DNA from: Flavobacterium resistens
GTDB taxonomy: Bacteria; Bacteroidota; Bacteroidia; Flavobacteriales; Flavobacteriaceae
Assembly: GCF_900182645.1 (NCBI RefSeq)
Contig: NZ_FXTA01000003.1
Span: 496,001-560,000, forward strand
Length of the DNA: 64,000 nucleotides
Reading direction: 5' to 3'
Below the pieces are notes generated by a model. That model did no database searches. It was not told the origin of the DNA and saw only the letters and a program-made list of their open reading frames with translations. Shown here one piece after another: positions 24,155 through 33,751 of the stretch. The position numbers were made by a program, and so were the translations under genes. Each line of letters begins with the position of its first letter. The stretch's first letter is position 1.

Positions 24155-25237
24155 TTATTCTGCTTTTACGCGCAAATGTTTCATTACCTCTTGAGGAGCT
24201 TGGTATTCATATTTAATTTTGTCGTTTTCTTTTACTTTCTGAACGCCTTCAAGCAAAATTTTATCATTTTCAGAAAGTCCGCTTTTTACAACATACAAAT
24301 CAGGAACTTCACCTGTAATTGTAATTTCTCTTGAAGTAACTTTATTGTTCTTATCAACAATAAAAACATACTTTTTGTCCTGAATTTCGTAAGTCGCTTT
24401 TTGTGGAATTACAATAGCATTTTTAAGAGGCAAATACATTTGAACTTGTCCAGTTTCGCCATTTCTAAGTAATTTTTCAGTGTTTGGGAATCTTGCTCTA
24501 AAAGCGATATTTCCTGTTTCATTGTTAAATTCACTTTCAATTACTTCAACATTTCCTTTATGTTTGAAGGTTTCGCCGTTAGCTAAAACCAAGTTTACTT
24601 TAGTTTCTGCACGGTCCTGAACATCAGTTTGATACTGAAGATATTCTGGCTCAGTAACATTGAAGTAAGCAAACATTTGACTATTGTCTGAAAGGCTTGT
24701 TAATAATTCGCCTTCGTCAATAAGACTTCCTAGTTTTAATGGAATACGGTCAATTGTTCCGTCAAACGGAGCTCTGATTTCTGTGAATGATAAATGAAGT
24801 TTTGCTAATGAAACCTCAGCTTTTGCTGATTGCAGTTTAGCCTGGGCAACACTCAATTCGTTTTTAGAAACGATGTTTTTATCTGCTAAAAGTTTAGCAT
24901 TCTGCAATTCAATTTCAGTTGATTTTTGTTCTGCTTGCGCTTTTAGCAATTCTGCCTGATACATATTCGGCATAATTCTGAATAGCAATTGACCCGCTTT
25001 TACAAACTGTCCTTCGTCAACATAAATGTTTTGCAAAAACCCTTTTTCCTGAGCGCGGATTTCGATATTTCGTACAGATTTAATCTGCGAAACATATTCT
25101 TTAGTAAATGAAGTATCAATTTTTACCGGATTTGTTACCGTAAAAGTTTCCACTTCTTCTTTTTCTTCTTTTTTAGTTGTACAACTAGTTAGGCACACAA
25201 AGGCAATTAAGCCTGTGAACAAAATAATTCTTTTCAT
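24155..25237 (-). CDS. RND efflux periplasmic adaptor (AcrA/MFP type)
   Basis: 360 residues with lipoprotein signal MKRIILFTGLIAFVCLTSC. The order is lipoyl half (IEIRAQEKGFLQNIYVDEGQFVKAGQ region), alpha-hairpin, second lipoyl half (FTEIRAPFDGTIDRIPLKLGSLI), then beta-barrel and membrane-proximal domains. It links pump and outer-membrane channel. First gene of the three-gene efflux operon. Confidence 0.93.
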   Translation of the reverse strand: MKRIILFTGLIAFVCLTSCTTKKEEKEEVETFTVTNPVKIDTSFTKEYVSQIKSVRNIEIRAQEKGFLQNIYVDEGQFVKAGQLLFRIMPNMYQAELLKAQAEQKSTEIELQNAKLLADKNIVSKNELSVAQAKLQSAKAEVSLAKLHLSFTEIRAPFDGTIDRIPLKLGSLIDEGELLTSLSDNSQMFAYFNVTEPEYLQYQTDVQDRAETKVNLVLANGETFKHKGNVEVIESEFNNETGNIAFRARFPNTEKLLRNGETGQVQMYLPLKNAIVIPQKATYEIQDKKYVFIVDKNNKVTSREITITGEVPDLYVVKSGLSENDKILLEGVQKVKENDKIKYEYQAPQEVMKHLRVKAE

Positions 25238-25348
25238 GATTTAGTTTGGAAATTAAGCGATTGAATGCTTGGAATACAATGATTCCTTTAGATGAAAAAA
25301 TGCATCAGGCACCAGTAACTCATAATCTCACTTTCAACAAGAAGAGGT

Positions 25349-25408
25349 AGAAAAAAAATATACATCAACAAGATTGTAGGATTACAGCTGAGGTAACCGA
25401 TGTATATT
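25349..25408 (-). terminator. Terminator-like inverted repeat
   Basis: AATATACATC (25357-25366) and GATGTATATT (25399-25408) are perfect 10-bp arms with a 32-nt loop. For minus-strand transcripts the hairpin is followed by a U-tract (A-run 25350-25358), just after the stop of the small secreted protein gene at 25415. The long loop lowers certainty. Confidence 0.55.
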
Positions 25409-25414
25409 GGTAAA

Positions 25415-25801
25415 TCAAATTCTTAATACTCTCTGAGTAATGTAAATAGGATTTGAATGCGCAAGAAAGGGCGCATAAATTTTAAAACGATTTGATTCAT
25501 TTGTTGCAGATTGATCTGAAAAAGATAAATACCAGTTATCAAGTAAACTGTAATTAACTGCAAAAAGTTTCGTTGTAAGTCCATCATTGACATCATCACT
25601 TCCAAGTAAATCTTCTTCCAAATCAACATCTGCTGCATCTTCAATAACTGAAGTGCCTCTTTCCTGATTAGTGAATTTTACACGGTGCTTTTTTTCAAAG
25701 GTATGATGGTGAGAAAATCCAAAAGTACTTGCATTAAGATTTTGGCCTCCGCCTAGCAGAAGCAAATTCATGAATACTAAAAATACTATTAACTTTCTCA
25801 T
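25415..25801 (-). CDS. Small secreted protein of unknown function upstream of RND operon
   Basis: 128 residues from the Met at 25801, which begins a typical signal (MRKLIVFLVFMNLLLLGGG); the frame continues 29 codons upstream but that extension is hydrophobic and unlikely. The mature part has a His cluster (FSHHHTFEKKH), an acidic middle (DAADVDLEEDLLGSDDVND) and no family I recognise. It is co-directional with the efflux genes but separated by a hairpin and 177 bp, so a separate transcript is likely. The His cluster could bind metal; this is only suggestive. Confidence 0.65.
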   Translation of the reverse strand: MRKLIVFLVFMNLLLLGGGQNLNASTFGFSHHHTFEKKHRVKFTNQERGTSVIEDAADVDLEEDLLGSDDVNDGLTTKLFAVNYSLLDNWYLSFSDQSATNESNRFKIYAPFLAHSNPIYITQRVLRI

Positions 25802-26060
25802 TTCGGTGCGAAAGTAATAAAAGATTACAATAAAAAAAATAAAATAAGAAAGTCTTAACATGTCGGTAATAAACGAAAACGTTTTCATTTTTTTTCGCTA
25901 TTTATTCCATAATTAAACTGATGGTTTTATATCAAAATTGCAGTCAATTGAAATTTGAAGGTCTTGTTTGTTTGAAAAATCAAAAAGAAGCTCCCGTAAA
26001 TTAATAAAAACACAAATATTTGACAATCTATATTTTATTCCTCAATTTGGATCCAATTTT

Positions 26061-26465
26061 CTACAGCAAAATTTCCATAATAGTAAATTCCTGGCCTTCT
26101 TTAGAGAAAGTTTTTTGTGTATCGATCATTCCGAATTTTTCGTAAAATGACTTTTTATTTGTACGTGCATTACACCAGATTTTAGCTATATTTCTCTCTT
26201 TGGCCAGCTTAAATATATGCTTTAGTAATTCTGAAGCGATTCCTTTTCCTTGAAATTCTTCCAGAGTTGCAAGTTTTCTGAACTGCATTTCATCTTCAGA
26301 AAAAAAACAAGAAACAATAGAAACCAATTTCTCATCTTCAAAAGCACCAAAATGAAATCCACCTTCATCTTCCTTTAATTGAACAAATTCAAAAGGCTGA
26401 TCTGGCCACATTACTTTATGGCGAATTTGCCAAGTTTGCGAAGGCTCAATTGCTGCAATTTTCAT
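26061..26465 (-). CDS. GNAT family N-acetyltransferase
   Basis: 134 residues covering a compact GNAT fold. The acetyl-CoA binding motif is seen as RKLATLEEFQGKGIASELLK (Q/R-x-x-G-x-G/A type), followed by WCNARTNKKSFYEKFGM, the usual beta5-alpha4 region. Cytoplasmic; acceptor unknown. Monocistronic. Confidence 0.85.
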   Translation of the reverse strand: MKIAAIEPSQTWQIRHKVMWPDQPFEFVQLKEDEGGFHFGAFEDEKLVSIVSCFFSEDEMQFRKLATLEEFQGKGIASELLKHIFKLAKERNIAKIWCNARTNKKSFYEKFGMIDTQKTFSKEGQEFTIMEILL

Positions 26466-26644
26466 TTTAAAAAATATTTAGTCTTTTGTCAAATTTACAG
26501 CATTTATTATTTTTTATTCTTCCAAACAGCACAAAACAACATAAGCCTCATTATCAAAAAGATAACTCAAAATAAATCAGAAAAATCATTCCATTTAAAT
26601 TAAATATAAGTAAATTTATGGGATCAAAATAAATAAAACCGGTT

Positions 26645-27208
26645 ATGAAAAAATTCTTTCTTGCGACATTCTTATGTATTTGTGCGAATGGATTTGCACA
26701 GTTTATACAATTTGGCCCCCAGTTTTCAACCAATATTACCTCTGTCATTACTGATAATTTCAGCTCAAAAAGTGCAGGAACTGATTATGGTTTCGCCGGT
26801 TTTGCCCGAGTAAATCTGGCTCTTTTTTATGCTCAGGGCGAATTTGGCTATTCCCAATCTAAGTTTACTGTTTCACAAACAGGAATTGGGGAAACCGAGT
26901 ATGAGTTGGGCGGAACGGACGCTACCCTAATTGCTGGTTTAAAACTTGTACCATTAGGAAAACTAGGAAATGTTAGGCTTTTTATTGGCTACAACTGGAA
27001 AAACTTCTCTGATATTAAGGCCAACAACAATCTGAATTATATTGCTTTTGAACGAAATAACAGTAGTTTCTTAGGCGGAGTTGGAGTTGATTTATGGCGA
27101 TTCACCGTAGATTACAGATATCTTGCCGGATTAACCGATCTTGATCCTTCTGGAAGAAGTATTAAAACAGGAATTTCGAATTTTTCGGTCGGATTTAAAT
27201 TCTTATAA
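26645..27208 (+). CDS. Outer-membrane beta-barrel protein (PorT-like)
   Basis: 187 residues with signal peptide MKKFFLATFLCICANGFAQ. The mature chain alternates short amphipathic strands rich in Gly and aromatics (FGPQFSTNI, GFAGFARVNLALFYAQGEFGYSQSK) and ends in an aromatic/hydrophobic strand (FSVGFKFL), as in small eight-stranded barrels such as the PorT-like family of Bacteroidota. Specific role unknown. Confidence 0.8.
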   Translation: MKKFFLATFLCICANGFAQFIQFGPQFSTNITSVITDNFSSKSAGTDYGFAGFARVNLALFYAQGEFGYSQSKFTVSQTGIGETEYELGGTDATLIAGLKLVPLGKLGNVRLFIGYNWKNFSDIKANNNLNYIAFERNNSSFLGGVGVDLWRFTVDYRYLAGLTDLDPSGRSIKTGISNFSVGFKFL

Positions 27209-27228
27209 AAACTTAAATTAGCGAGCAT

Positions 27229-27259
27229 AAAAAAGGGAATCAAATTAGATTCCCTTTTT
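27229..27259. terminator. Bidirectional intrinsic terminator
   Basis: AAAAAGGGAATC and GATTCCCTTTTT pair perfectly around AAATTA (27242-27247), between the convergent beta-barrel gene and the gene ending at 27261. Confidence 0.88.
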
Positions 27260-27260
27260 A

Positions 27261-27872
27261 TTATTTTATTTTGACAAAAAACGCTTCTTCATTATCGCTC
27301 GTAATTTTTTCAACTCCAGTTTCTGTTTTTTTAGCAACATTAATGACACGCAACACATTTGTTTCTTTATTTAACAAACAACTCCAGATTGTTCCGTCAG
27401 AAAGAATAATATCTGAAAATGCAGCATCAGATGCGTCTTTGTTGTAATATTTTAAATCTTCCGCTTTAATCATTTTTTTGATTTGCGTTTTTTTATCCAT
27501 TTCATAAAACAAAATCTTTTCTTCGCTTATTTCAACTATTTCCTCGATTTCATTTTTTTCAATATTGTCTGTCTGTACCCAAGTAGGTTTGTCTCCTGTC
27601 ATTTTCCAAGTACCAACAATATGACTTAAAGCTTCATCCCGCAAAATAGTCTTTAAAGCATCTACCTTTTTTATAGACTCTTTGCCCAATTCATTTTCTG
27701 GTTTAAGTTTAGATGCAATAGAAAATAAATCTAGTGCATTTTTGAAATCTGCTTTTTTATAATAGGAAACAGCCAGATCGTATTTATTTTTCTGAAACTT
27801 GATTTTAGCATCCGTTTGCGCCATATTTTTTATTGAAAAGAGCATAAAAACAAGAATAGAATAATTTTTCAT
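27261..27872 (-). CDS. Secreted TPR-containing protein of unknown function
   Basis: 203 residues. Signal peptide MKNYSILVFMLFSIKNMAQ; residues about 25-70 form one TPR-like unit (KYDLAVSYYKKADFKNALDLFSIASKLKP). The rest, starting at HIVGTWKMTGDKPTWV, resembles a lipocalin-like 'GTW' domain found in many Bacteroidota exported proteins. Monocistronic; no functional clue from neighbours. Confidence 0.75.
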   Translation of the reverse strand: MKNYSILVFMLFSIKNMAQTDAKIKFQKNKYDLAVSYYKKADFKNALDLFSIASKLKPENELGKESIKKVDALKTILRDEALSHIVGTWKMTGDKPTWVQTDNIEKNEIEEIVEISEEKILFYEMDKKTQIKKMIKAEDLKYYNKDASDAAFSDIILSDGTIWSCLLNKETNVLRVINVAKKTETGVEKITSDNEEAFFVKIK

Positions 27873-27957
27873 TGGTTTGGGGTTTGTTTTTTAAAGTTTC
27901 CGCAAACTTAGTTAATTAATTATTCAAACAATTACGGTTTTCCACAATAATTAGCAT

Positions 27958-27988
27958 AAAAAAACTGCTTCAAAAATGAAGCAGTTTT
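27958..27988 (-). terminator. Intrinsic terminator
   Basis: AAAACTGCTTC (27961-27971) and GAAGCAGTTTT (27978-27988) are perfect arms; the preceding A-run gives the U-tract for minus-strand transcripts from the ACT-domain gene, whose stop is at 28019. Confidence 0.85.
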
Positions 27989-28018
27989 ATATGAATATTT
28001 TAAAAATGAAATAAAAAT

Positions 28019-28417
28019 TTATTCCTGATTTGAAAATGATTTTAGAATTTTCATTGCTTTTTCCGTATCCTTTTTATCAACAAAAATATGATCGTGATAA
28101 AATGCGGCAACTACATTACAGCTTATATTATGTTCTGTAAGCGCTTTAGAAAAAGCGGCAGTCAAACCAACAGCTTCTAGTGAAGAATGTACAGTAAGTG
28201 TAATCCAAGACATTACAATCGAATAATCCAGATTTAATTTTGATGCAATTTCTTCTTTCAAAATCAGCGTTATGGCTTCTTCCTCTCTAAAAATCATATC
28301 AATTTCATTTAAATCCAATCCTTCTAGTTTTTCTACTTTGCAAAAAACATAGTCACCCAATTTATGTTTGGGTTTCATTGTTTTAAGTAACTTTTGAAGG
28401 TCTTTTTCTCCAGACAT
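28019..28417 (-). CDS. ACT domain-containing protein
   Basis: 132 residues resembling the small stand-alone ACT_7-type proteins: a first half with YVFCKVEKLEG and REEEAITLILKEE, then a typical ACT core (WITLTVHSSLEAVGLTAAFSKALTEHNISCNVVAAFYHDHIFV). ACT domains bind small ligands, often amino acids. No catalytic partner is fused. It is 11 bp downstream of the M1 peptidase gene, so the two are probably co-transcribed. Confidence 0.85.
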   Translation of the reverse strand: MSGEKDLQKLLKTMKPKHKLGDYVFCKVEKLEGLDLNEIDMIFREEEAITLILKEEIASKLNLDYSIVMSWITLTVHSSLEAVGLTAAFSKALTEHNISCNVVAAFYHDHIFVDKKDTEKAMKILKSFSNQE

Positions 28418-28428
28418 TTCTTCTTTTA

Positions 28429-30303
28429 TTATTGTTTATTCAACCAAAAATTATTTGTTGGCGATGCATCCATAAAAATACCACCATCAATAGTAATCTG
28501 TTTAATTTCTTTCTTGCTTTTAAGAGAAATTACTGCTGATTTTTGATTTTTCTCCCAAACAGCTGGTGTTTGATGTACAGTTTCAGCTGAATTATCAGTA
28601 TAAACCACTACTAAATCAAACGGAACGGCAAAACCTCCTACGTTTTCAATTGAAACTTTATTTTTGTCCACATTCTTAACCGAAAGGTCAATATAATTAT
28701 TAGTGAAAAACCAATTGTTAAAGAACCAATTCAGATTTTTTCCTGTTGCCGAATTAATTGAATTGAAATAATCCCATGGAATTGGATGTTTTCCGTTCCA
28801 ATTATCCATATACGCATGCAATGCTTTTTTGAATAAATCATCACCAAGCAAATCTTTCAAAGCAATATAAGAAAGAGAAGCTTTTCCATAAGAATTATTT
28901 CCGTAACCTGCATCAGATACCTGAGATGACATTGAAATAATTGGCTGATCTTCTTCTGTTGACGCATCATTAATATAGTTTTTTACTCTAAATTCTTTAT
29001 AGAATTTATCAGCTGCTTCTTTTCCGTGTTCCGCAATTCCAATCAAATATTCAAAAGTTGTTGCCCAACCTTCATCCATAAAAGCATAACGCGTTTCGTT
29101 GATTCCCATGTAAAAAGGAAAATAAGTATGTGCTACTTCATGATCCTGAACTAATTGTGCAAATTTAGGATCACCCATTTGTGAATCGTTACACATCATT
29201 GGATATTCCATATCAGCAAATCCCTGAAAAGCTGTCATCTTAGAAAATGGGTATGGAACTCCCGGCCAATTGTTCGAAAAGAAATCTAAAGCATATTGAT
29301 TATTTTTTACCGAAGCCACAAAATCAGTTCCTTTTACATCATACGCAGCCTGAACACTTGCACGTCTGTTTGTTTTTTTGTCAACTACAACACTGCTAGC
29401 ATCCCATAAATAATGATCGCTTAAACCAAAACAAACATCTGAAATGTGCTTAGCCTCAAATTTCCAGACATTCCAGTCGTTTTGTTTTGTAACTAATCCA
29501 GATTTCATTTCTTGCTCATTTGCAATGTGCAAAATTTCATCTGAAACATATGATTTTTTCAAACGAGCAGCAAATTCTGGTTGTAAAACCTCATCTGGAT
29601 TCAGTAAATCTCCAGTCGCATACACCACATAATTTTTTGGTGCTTTTACAGAATAAGTATAATCATTAAAATCATTATAAAACTCCTGACGGTCTGTATG
29701 CGGCAATCTGTCCCATTTGTTGTAATCATCAAAAACAGAAACACGCGGATAACTGTAAGCTACAAAAAATGTAGTTTCATCAATTTGTCCTTCTCTCCCG
29801 CTTTCTTTTGACAAAGGATAATTCCAGTCAATATTAATAGTTGTTGTGGAATGAGGCGGAATAGGTTTTTTCATTCTTACCACTCCAACTGTTCCCCATT
29901 TTCTGCCGTCTTCTTTGTAAACTTCGCCAGCAATTTTTAATGAAGTAATTGTTAATCCGTCACTTAAAAAATCTTGGCTAACGACACCGCTTCTTGGCGA
30001 AGATGGTTTATGAAGGTTATTCACAAATCGAATTGGCAAGTTTTTCAATGTATCGTTGCTGTTATTTGTATATTCAATCGTTTCTGTTCCGCTTACTATT
30101 TTTGTTTTGGCGTCAACGGTAATTTCCATTGTATATTTTCCGTGATTTTGCCAATAGTTTTTACCAGGTTTTCCGTCCATTGAACGCGTACCTTTTGCGT
30201 AAGCTTCTTTTATATTTCTAGGCATGTAAAGTTCCTGCGCAAAGCTGTTTTGCGCAAAAAATGCCAAAGCAATCAATAATAATTGCAATGATTTTTTTCT
30301 CAT
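28429..30303 (-). CDS. M1 family metallopeptidase, secreted
   Basis: 624 residues with signal peptide (MRKKSLQLLLIALAFFAQNSFAQ). The zinc-binding HEVAH motif is at about residue 388, followed by the distal Glu in FMDEGWATTFEYL, as in M1 aminopeptidases (HExxH-18-E); a beta-sandwich N-terminal domain precedes it. It lacks the long ERAP-type C-terminal helical repeat and ends with a small beta domain, as many Bacteroidota M1 enzymes do. Likely trims peptides in the periplasm or outside the cell. Confidence 0.9.
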   Translation of the reverse strand: MRKKSLQLLLIALAFFAQNSFAQELYMPRNIKEAYAKGTRSMDGKPGKNYWQNHGKYTMEITVDAKTKIVSGTETIEYTNNSNDTLKNLPIRFVNNLHKPSSPRSGVVSQDFLSDGLTITSLKIAGEVYKEDGRKWGTVGVVRMKKPIPPHSTTTINIDWNYPLSKESGREGQIDETTFFVAYSYPRVSVFDDYNKWDRLPHTDRQEFYNDFNDYTYSVKAPKNYVVYATGDLLNPDEVLQPEFAARLKKSYVSDEILHIANEQEMKSGLVTKQNDWNVWKFEAKHISDVCFGLSDHYLWDASSVVVDKKTNRRASVQAAYDVKGTDFVASVKNNQYALDFFSNNWPGVPYPFSKMTAFQGFADMEYPMMCNDSQMGDPKFAQLVQDHEVAHTYFPFYMGINETRYAFMDEGWATTFEYLIGIAEHGKEAADKFYKEFRVKNYINDASTEEDQPIISMSSQVSDAGYGNNSYGKASLSYIALKDLLGDDLFKKALHAYMDNWNGKHPIPWDYFNSINSATGKNLNWFFNNWFFTNNYIDLSVKNVDKNKVSIENVGGFAVPFDLVVVYTDNSAETVHQTPAVWEKNQKSAVISLKSKKEIKQITIDGGIFMDASPTNNFWLNKQ

Positions 30304-30481
30304 AAATGTTTTAAGATTTTGATGATTTTAATTCGCTATAATATTAGTGGATATTTTTAACTTATTGTTACAATAGCGTTATAAAATTTTAAAGTTACAA
30401 GTTATAGGTTTCAGGTTTATCAGATTGATCGAAAAGAATTAAACCTTAGCACCTCAGAACCTTAGTCCCTCAGTACCTTTC

Positions 30482-30518
30482 AAAAAAAAACCGTCTTTTT
30501 CAAAAAAGAAAAAGACGG
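30482..30518 (-). terminator. Intrinsic terminator after gapN
   Basis: CCGTCTTTTTC and GAAAAAGACGG are perfect 11-bp arms with an A6 loop; the A-run at 30482-30490 provides a U-tract on the minus strand. The gap 30304-30480 also holds CTTAG-type direct repeats (ACCTTAGCACCTCAGAACC) of the family noted at 41498. Confidence 0.82.
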
Positions 30519-30547
30519 AACCTACAATTAATATATAACTCTGATGA

Positions 30548-32128
30548 CTACAAAATATAATCGGTATTAATGAAGTTTGATTCTTTGCTGTTCAGCAATT
30601 CCTGCAAAATTTCATTGTTGTAATCGATATCTTTTGAAGCTACAAACGTACGTATTGAAAAAGAACGCAAAGCATCTGGAATACTTAATGTTCCTACAGC
30701 AGAATCTTTACGTCCTGTAAATGGGAACGCATCTGGTCCTCTTTGACATGAACTGTTTAAATTAACTCTGCAAACTAAATTCACCAAAGCATCAATAAGT
30801 GGTGCCAAAGTTTTAATATCTTTTCCAAACAAACTCACTTGCTGACCATAATTTGATTCGGCCATATCTTCAAGAGGTTCATTGATATCTTTAAAAGAAA
30901 TAATTGGAACCACTGGACCAAATTGTTCTTCATGATATACTCTCATTTCTTTATTTACCGGATATAAAACGGCTGGAAAAATGAAATTTTCTGTATGTTT
31001 TCCTCCTTTTTCATTGATAATGCTTGCACCTTTATGTTTTGCATCATCAATTAATCCTTGAATGTAAGCTGGTTTGTCTGTTTCGGGAAGTGGCGTTAAT
31101 GAAGCTCCTTTATCCCAAGGATTTCCAAATCCTAAACTGTCTACTTTTTCAGCGAAACGTTTGTTGAATTCTTCTCTGATTGATTCGTGAACATATAGGA
31201 CTTTTAAAGCTGTACAACGTTGACCGTTAAAAGATAAAGTTCCCGCGATACATTCCTGAATAGCCAAATCTAAATCGGCATCTGGAAGAATAATTGCTGG
31301 ATTTTTGGCTTCCAAACCTAAAATCAAACGAAGTCTGTTTTTATTTGGATGTTGATCCTGTAAAGCAATCGCCGATTTACTGTTTCCAATTAATGCCAAA
31401 ACATCAATTTTTCCCGATTTCATAATTGGCGAAGCTACTTCTCTTCCGCGTCCGTAAACGATATTGATAACACCTTTTGGAAAACTGCTTTTAAAAGCTT
31501 CTAATAAAGGCGAAATACATAAAACCCCATGTTTTGCAGGTTTGAAGATTACAGCATTACCCATAATCAACGCCGGAATCAATAATGAAAAAGTTTCGTT
31601 TAACGGATAGTTGTATGGTCCAAGACACAAAACAACTCCAAGAGGTCCGCGGCGAATCATTGCGTTTACACCTTGTACTTTTTCAAAATGCGAACTACGT
31701 CCGTTTAATTCTTTATAACTGGCAATCGTATCATAAATATACTCAACCGTTCTGTCAAATTCTTTTTGCGAATCGCCAAGGTTTTTTCCAATTTCCCACA
31801 TTAAAAGTTTCACCACTTCTTCACGGGTTTCTTTCATTTGCTTGACAAAATTCTCCATACATTTAATACGGTCAGCTACTTTCATAGTTGGCCATAAACC
31901 TTGTCCTTTGTCATAAGCAGCATTTGCAGCTTCTACTACTTCGGCAGCTTCTTTTTCAGCCATGAAAGGAATCGATCCTAATAATGTTGGAGTGTATTTT
32001 TCAGTTGATGAAATCGTCGAAAATACTGGTGTTGTTTGCCCTGTCCATTTTTTCAATTCTCCATTTACAAGATAGGTATCTTGATTTATCAGGTTTTTAA
32101 TCTGATATTCTTCGGGTATAAAACTCAT
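30548..32128 (-). CDS. gapN: NADP-dependent non-phosphorylating glyceraldehyde-3-phosphate dehydrogenase
   Basis: 526 residues of the aldehyde dehydrogenase superfamily. The segments [10 protein letters not shown] (general base Glu) and [10 protein letters not shown] (catalytic Cys about residue 305) are characteristic of GapN rather than of other ALDHs. It oxidises glyceraldehyde-3-phosphate directly to 3-phosphoglycerate and yields NADPH without ATP. Cytoplasmic, monocistronic between two terminators. Confidence 0.9.
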   Translation of the reverse strand: MSFIPEEYQIKNLINQDTYLVNGELKKWTGQTTPVFSTISSTEKYTPTLLGSIPFMAEKEAAEVVEAANAAYDKGQGLWPTMKVADRIKCMENFVKQMKETREEVVKLLMWEIGKNLGDSQKEFDRTVEYIYDTIASYKELNGRSSHFEKVQGVNAMIRRGPLGVVLCLGPYNYPLNETFSLLIPALIMGNAVIFKPAKHGVLCISPLLEAFKSSFPKGVINIVYGRGREVASPIMKSGKIDVLALIGNSKSAIALQDQHPNKNRLRLILGLEAKNPAIILPDADLDLAIQECIAGTLSFNGQRCTALKVLYVHESIREEFNKRFAEKVDSLGFGNPWDKGASLTPLPETDKPAYIQGLIDDAKHKGASIINEKGGKHTENFIFPAVLYPVNKEMRVYHEEQFGPVVPIISFKDINEPLEDMAESNYGQQVSLFGKDIKTLAPLIDALVNLVCRVNLNSSCQRGPDAFPFTGRKDSAVGTLSIPDALRSFSIRTFVASKDIDYNNEILQELLNSKESNFINTDYIL

Positions 32129-32171
32129 AATCTGGTAATTTATAGTTTGGTTATTAATAGCATTTTAAAAC

Positions 32172-32198
32172 AAAAAAAGAGGCTTTTATGCGCCTCTT
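32172..32198 (-). terminator. Intrinsic terminator after rhodanese gene
   Basis: AAGAGGC (32177-32183) and GCCTCTT (32192-32198) form a hairpin; the A7 run at 32172-32178 is the U-tract for the minus strand. Confidence 0.75.
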
Positions 32199-32205
32199 CT
32201 TCCTT

Positions 32206-32517
32206 TTATGGTTGTATGGTGTCGCCTTCCCAGTCTAGTATACCACCAAGTAAATTATAGGCATTATTGATACCTAATTCATTCATGATTTGGCATGCTT
32301 TTGCACTTCTGGCGCCAGAGCGGCAATACACATAATAATTTTTGTTTTTATCTAATTCTTCAATTTCATAAATAAAAGCCTGACCTTTATTGATATCAAT
32401 GTTTAAAGCATTTTCAATATAGCCATCATTAAATTCGTCCTCAGTTCTTACATCAAGTATAACTGCATTTTCGTCAGCGTTTAACTGAGCAACCCAATCT
32501 TCTTGTGATAAATTCAT
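32206..32517 (-). CDS. Rhodanese-like domain protein
   Basis: 103 residues, a single rhodanese domain with the active-site loop YVYCRSGARS containing the persulfide-forming Cys. The N-terminal LDVRTEDEFNDGYI segment is typical. It can carry sulfane sulfur. It is divergent from a Crp-like regulator and near a TauE/SafE permease, in line with the sulfur-related genes spread over 32-43 kb. Confidence 0.92.
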   Translation of the reverse strand: MNLSQEDWVAQLNADENAVILDVRTEDEFNDGYIENALNIDINKGQAFIYEIEELDKNKNYYVYCRSGARSAKACQIMNELGINNAYNLLGGILDWEGDTIQP

Positions 32518-32755
32518 AGTAATATGTGTTTTTGTAAAATTACGACGTTTCTATTAATTAAAAACGTACCAAATGCGATTTCGATTATTATTCTCAGAAA
32601 ACGTTTTAGAGAAAGGATTATAATCAGTGATTTACAAATTTACTTACTATTTTTAAAAATTCACTCTACAAAATCGATAGAAAATAGGATTTATTCATTT
32701 ACACAAAATGCATCTTATTTATAATTTTCCGACAAACAATGCCAGCCGAATCTAT

Positions 32756-32763
32756 TATCTTTG
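32756..32763 (+). promoter_or_regulatory. Flavobacterial -7 box upstream of the Crp-like gene
   Basis: TATCTTTG is a full match to TAnnTTTG, 115 bp upstream of the ATG at 32878. No TTG is found at the right distance for a -33 element. The rest of 32518-32877 is AT-rich and contains a 66-codon frame that does not look coding. Confidence 0.4.
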
Positions 32764-32877
32764 TAAAGAATTACAATTTTTAATCCGATTTTGATAAAAT
32801 TACTCGCTACACATTTGACAAATTCTCACGAAGTAATTGATATAAATCTGTAAAATTAGTGGCAAAAAAACGTTACA

Positions 32878-33504
32878 ATGCAGCACTCCATAAAAAACAA
32901 CTTTCCAAATTTTTCCAGCGAACTTGTCGCTACTATTGAAGAAAACGGAACTGAGCAAAGTTTTGAAGCCGGAACCATTTTAATGCGCACCGGCCAATAC
33001 ATTAAAAATACCGTTTTGATTCTAAAAGGAAAAATCAAAATTTACCGCGAAGGTGAAGATGGAGGCGAATTTTTGATGTATTATTTACAGCCTGGACAAG
33101 CCTGTGCCATTTCGATGATTTGTACTGCCAAAAGCGAAAAAAGCCAAATTATGGCCAAAGTTGTTGAAGATGTGACTGTCATGATGATTCCGCTACAATT
33201 GATGGATAAATGGATGATGGAACACCGCTCTTGGTATGAATTTGTAATTGAAACCTACAGAAGCCGTTTTGAAGAAGTCTTAGAAGTAGTCGACAATATT
33301 GCTTTTCGATCGATGGATGAACGTTTGGAATTTTATTTAAAAAGACATTCTGATGCTTGCGGCTGTGCTGAGGTTAAACTTTCACATCAGGAAATCGCAA
33401 CCGAATTGAATACTTCCCGAGAAGTCGTTTCCCGATTATTAAAAAAAATGGAACAAAGAGGTTTGGTCAAACTCAACCGAAATCAGATTGAATTACTGAA
33501 ATGA
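32878..33504 (+). CDS. Crp/Fnr family transcriptional regulator
   Basis: 208 residues. The cyclic-nucleotide-binding fold is seen from FEAGTILMRTGQYIKNTVLILKG to about residue 120; the C-terminal winged helix contains LSHQEIATELNTSREVVSRLLKKME. Single Cys residues (QACAISMIC, DACGCAE) exist, but the four-Cys N-terminal Fnr cluster is absent. Such regulators next to rhodanese, TauE and YeeE genes often respond to sulfur or redox state in Bacteroidota; for this protein that is inference from context. Confidence 0.9.
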   Translation: MQHSIKNNFPNFSSELVATIEENGTEQSFEAGTILMRTGQYIKNTVLILKGKIKIYREGEDGGEFLMYYLQPGQACAISMICTAKSEKSQIMAKVVEDVTVMMIPLQLMDKWMMEHRSWYEFVIETYRSRFEEVLEVVDNIAFRSMDERLEFYLKRHSDACGCAEVKLSHQEIATELNTSREVVSRLLKKMEQRGLVKLNRNQIELLK

Positions 33505-33512
33505 TATTGACC

Positions 33513-33673
33513 ACAGATTATACTGATTAAATAGATTGCCACAGATTAATTATTAAAAGTGTGTCAGGCTGAGCGAAGTCGAAGCCCGCAAGCATTTCGA
33601 CTCCGCTCAATGTGACAAGCTTAAATTAATTTAAAATCGGTACAAACCTCTTTAATCTGTAAAATCCGTAGGC
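33513..33673. repeat. Composite intergenic repeats (CCACAGATTA and TCAGGCTGAGCG elements)
   Basis: Two CCACAGATTA copies (from 33519 and 33540) are followed by an inverted repeat with arms GGCTGAGCGAAGTCGAAGC and GCATTTCGACTCCGCTCA (33568-33612), then TTAATCTGTAAAATCCGTAG, which mirrors the first part. No gene is present between the Crp-like and TauE genes. CCACAGATTA also forms the arms of the 61669-61727 element. Confidence 0.65.
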
Positions 33674-33751
33674 CAAAAAAAAGATTCTTCTGTGATAAAT
33701 GTTACTGTAGGTTTCTAATTTCCGAAGCAACTTTGCATCAAAATAAATGCA

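Noticed and set aside
25423..25644. Second minus-strand frame inside the small secreted protein gene
   Set aside because: No signal peptide or motif; the overlapping frame from 25801 has a clear export signal.
32524..32724. Plus-strand 66-codon frame upstream of the Crp-like gene
   Set aside because: Ends before the TATCTTTG promoter box, composition looks non-coding and it has no recognisable domain; it overlaps the promoter side of the rhodanese gene.
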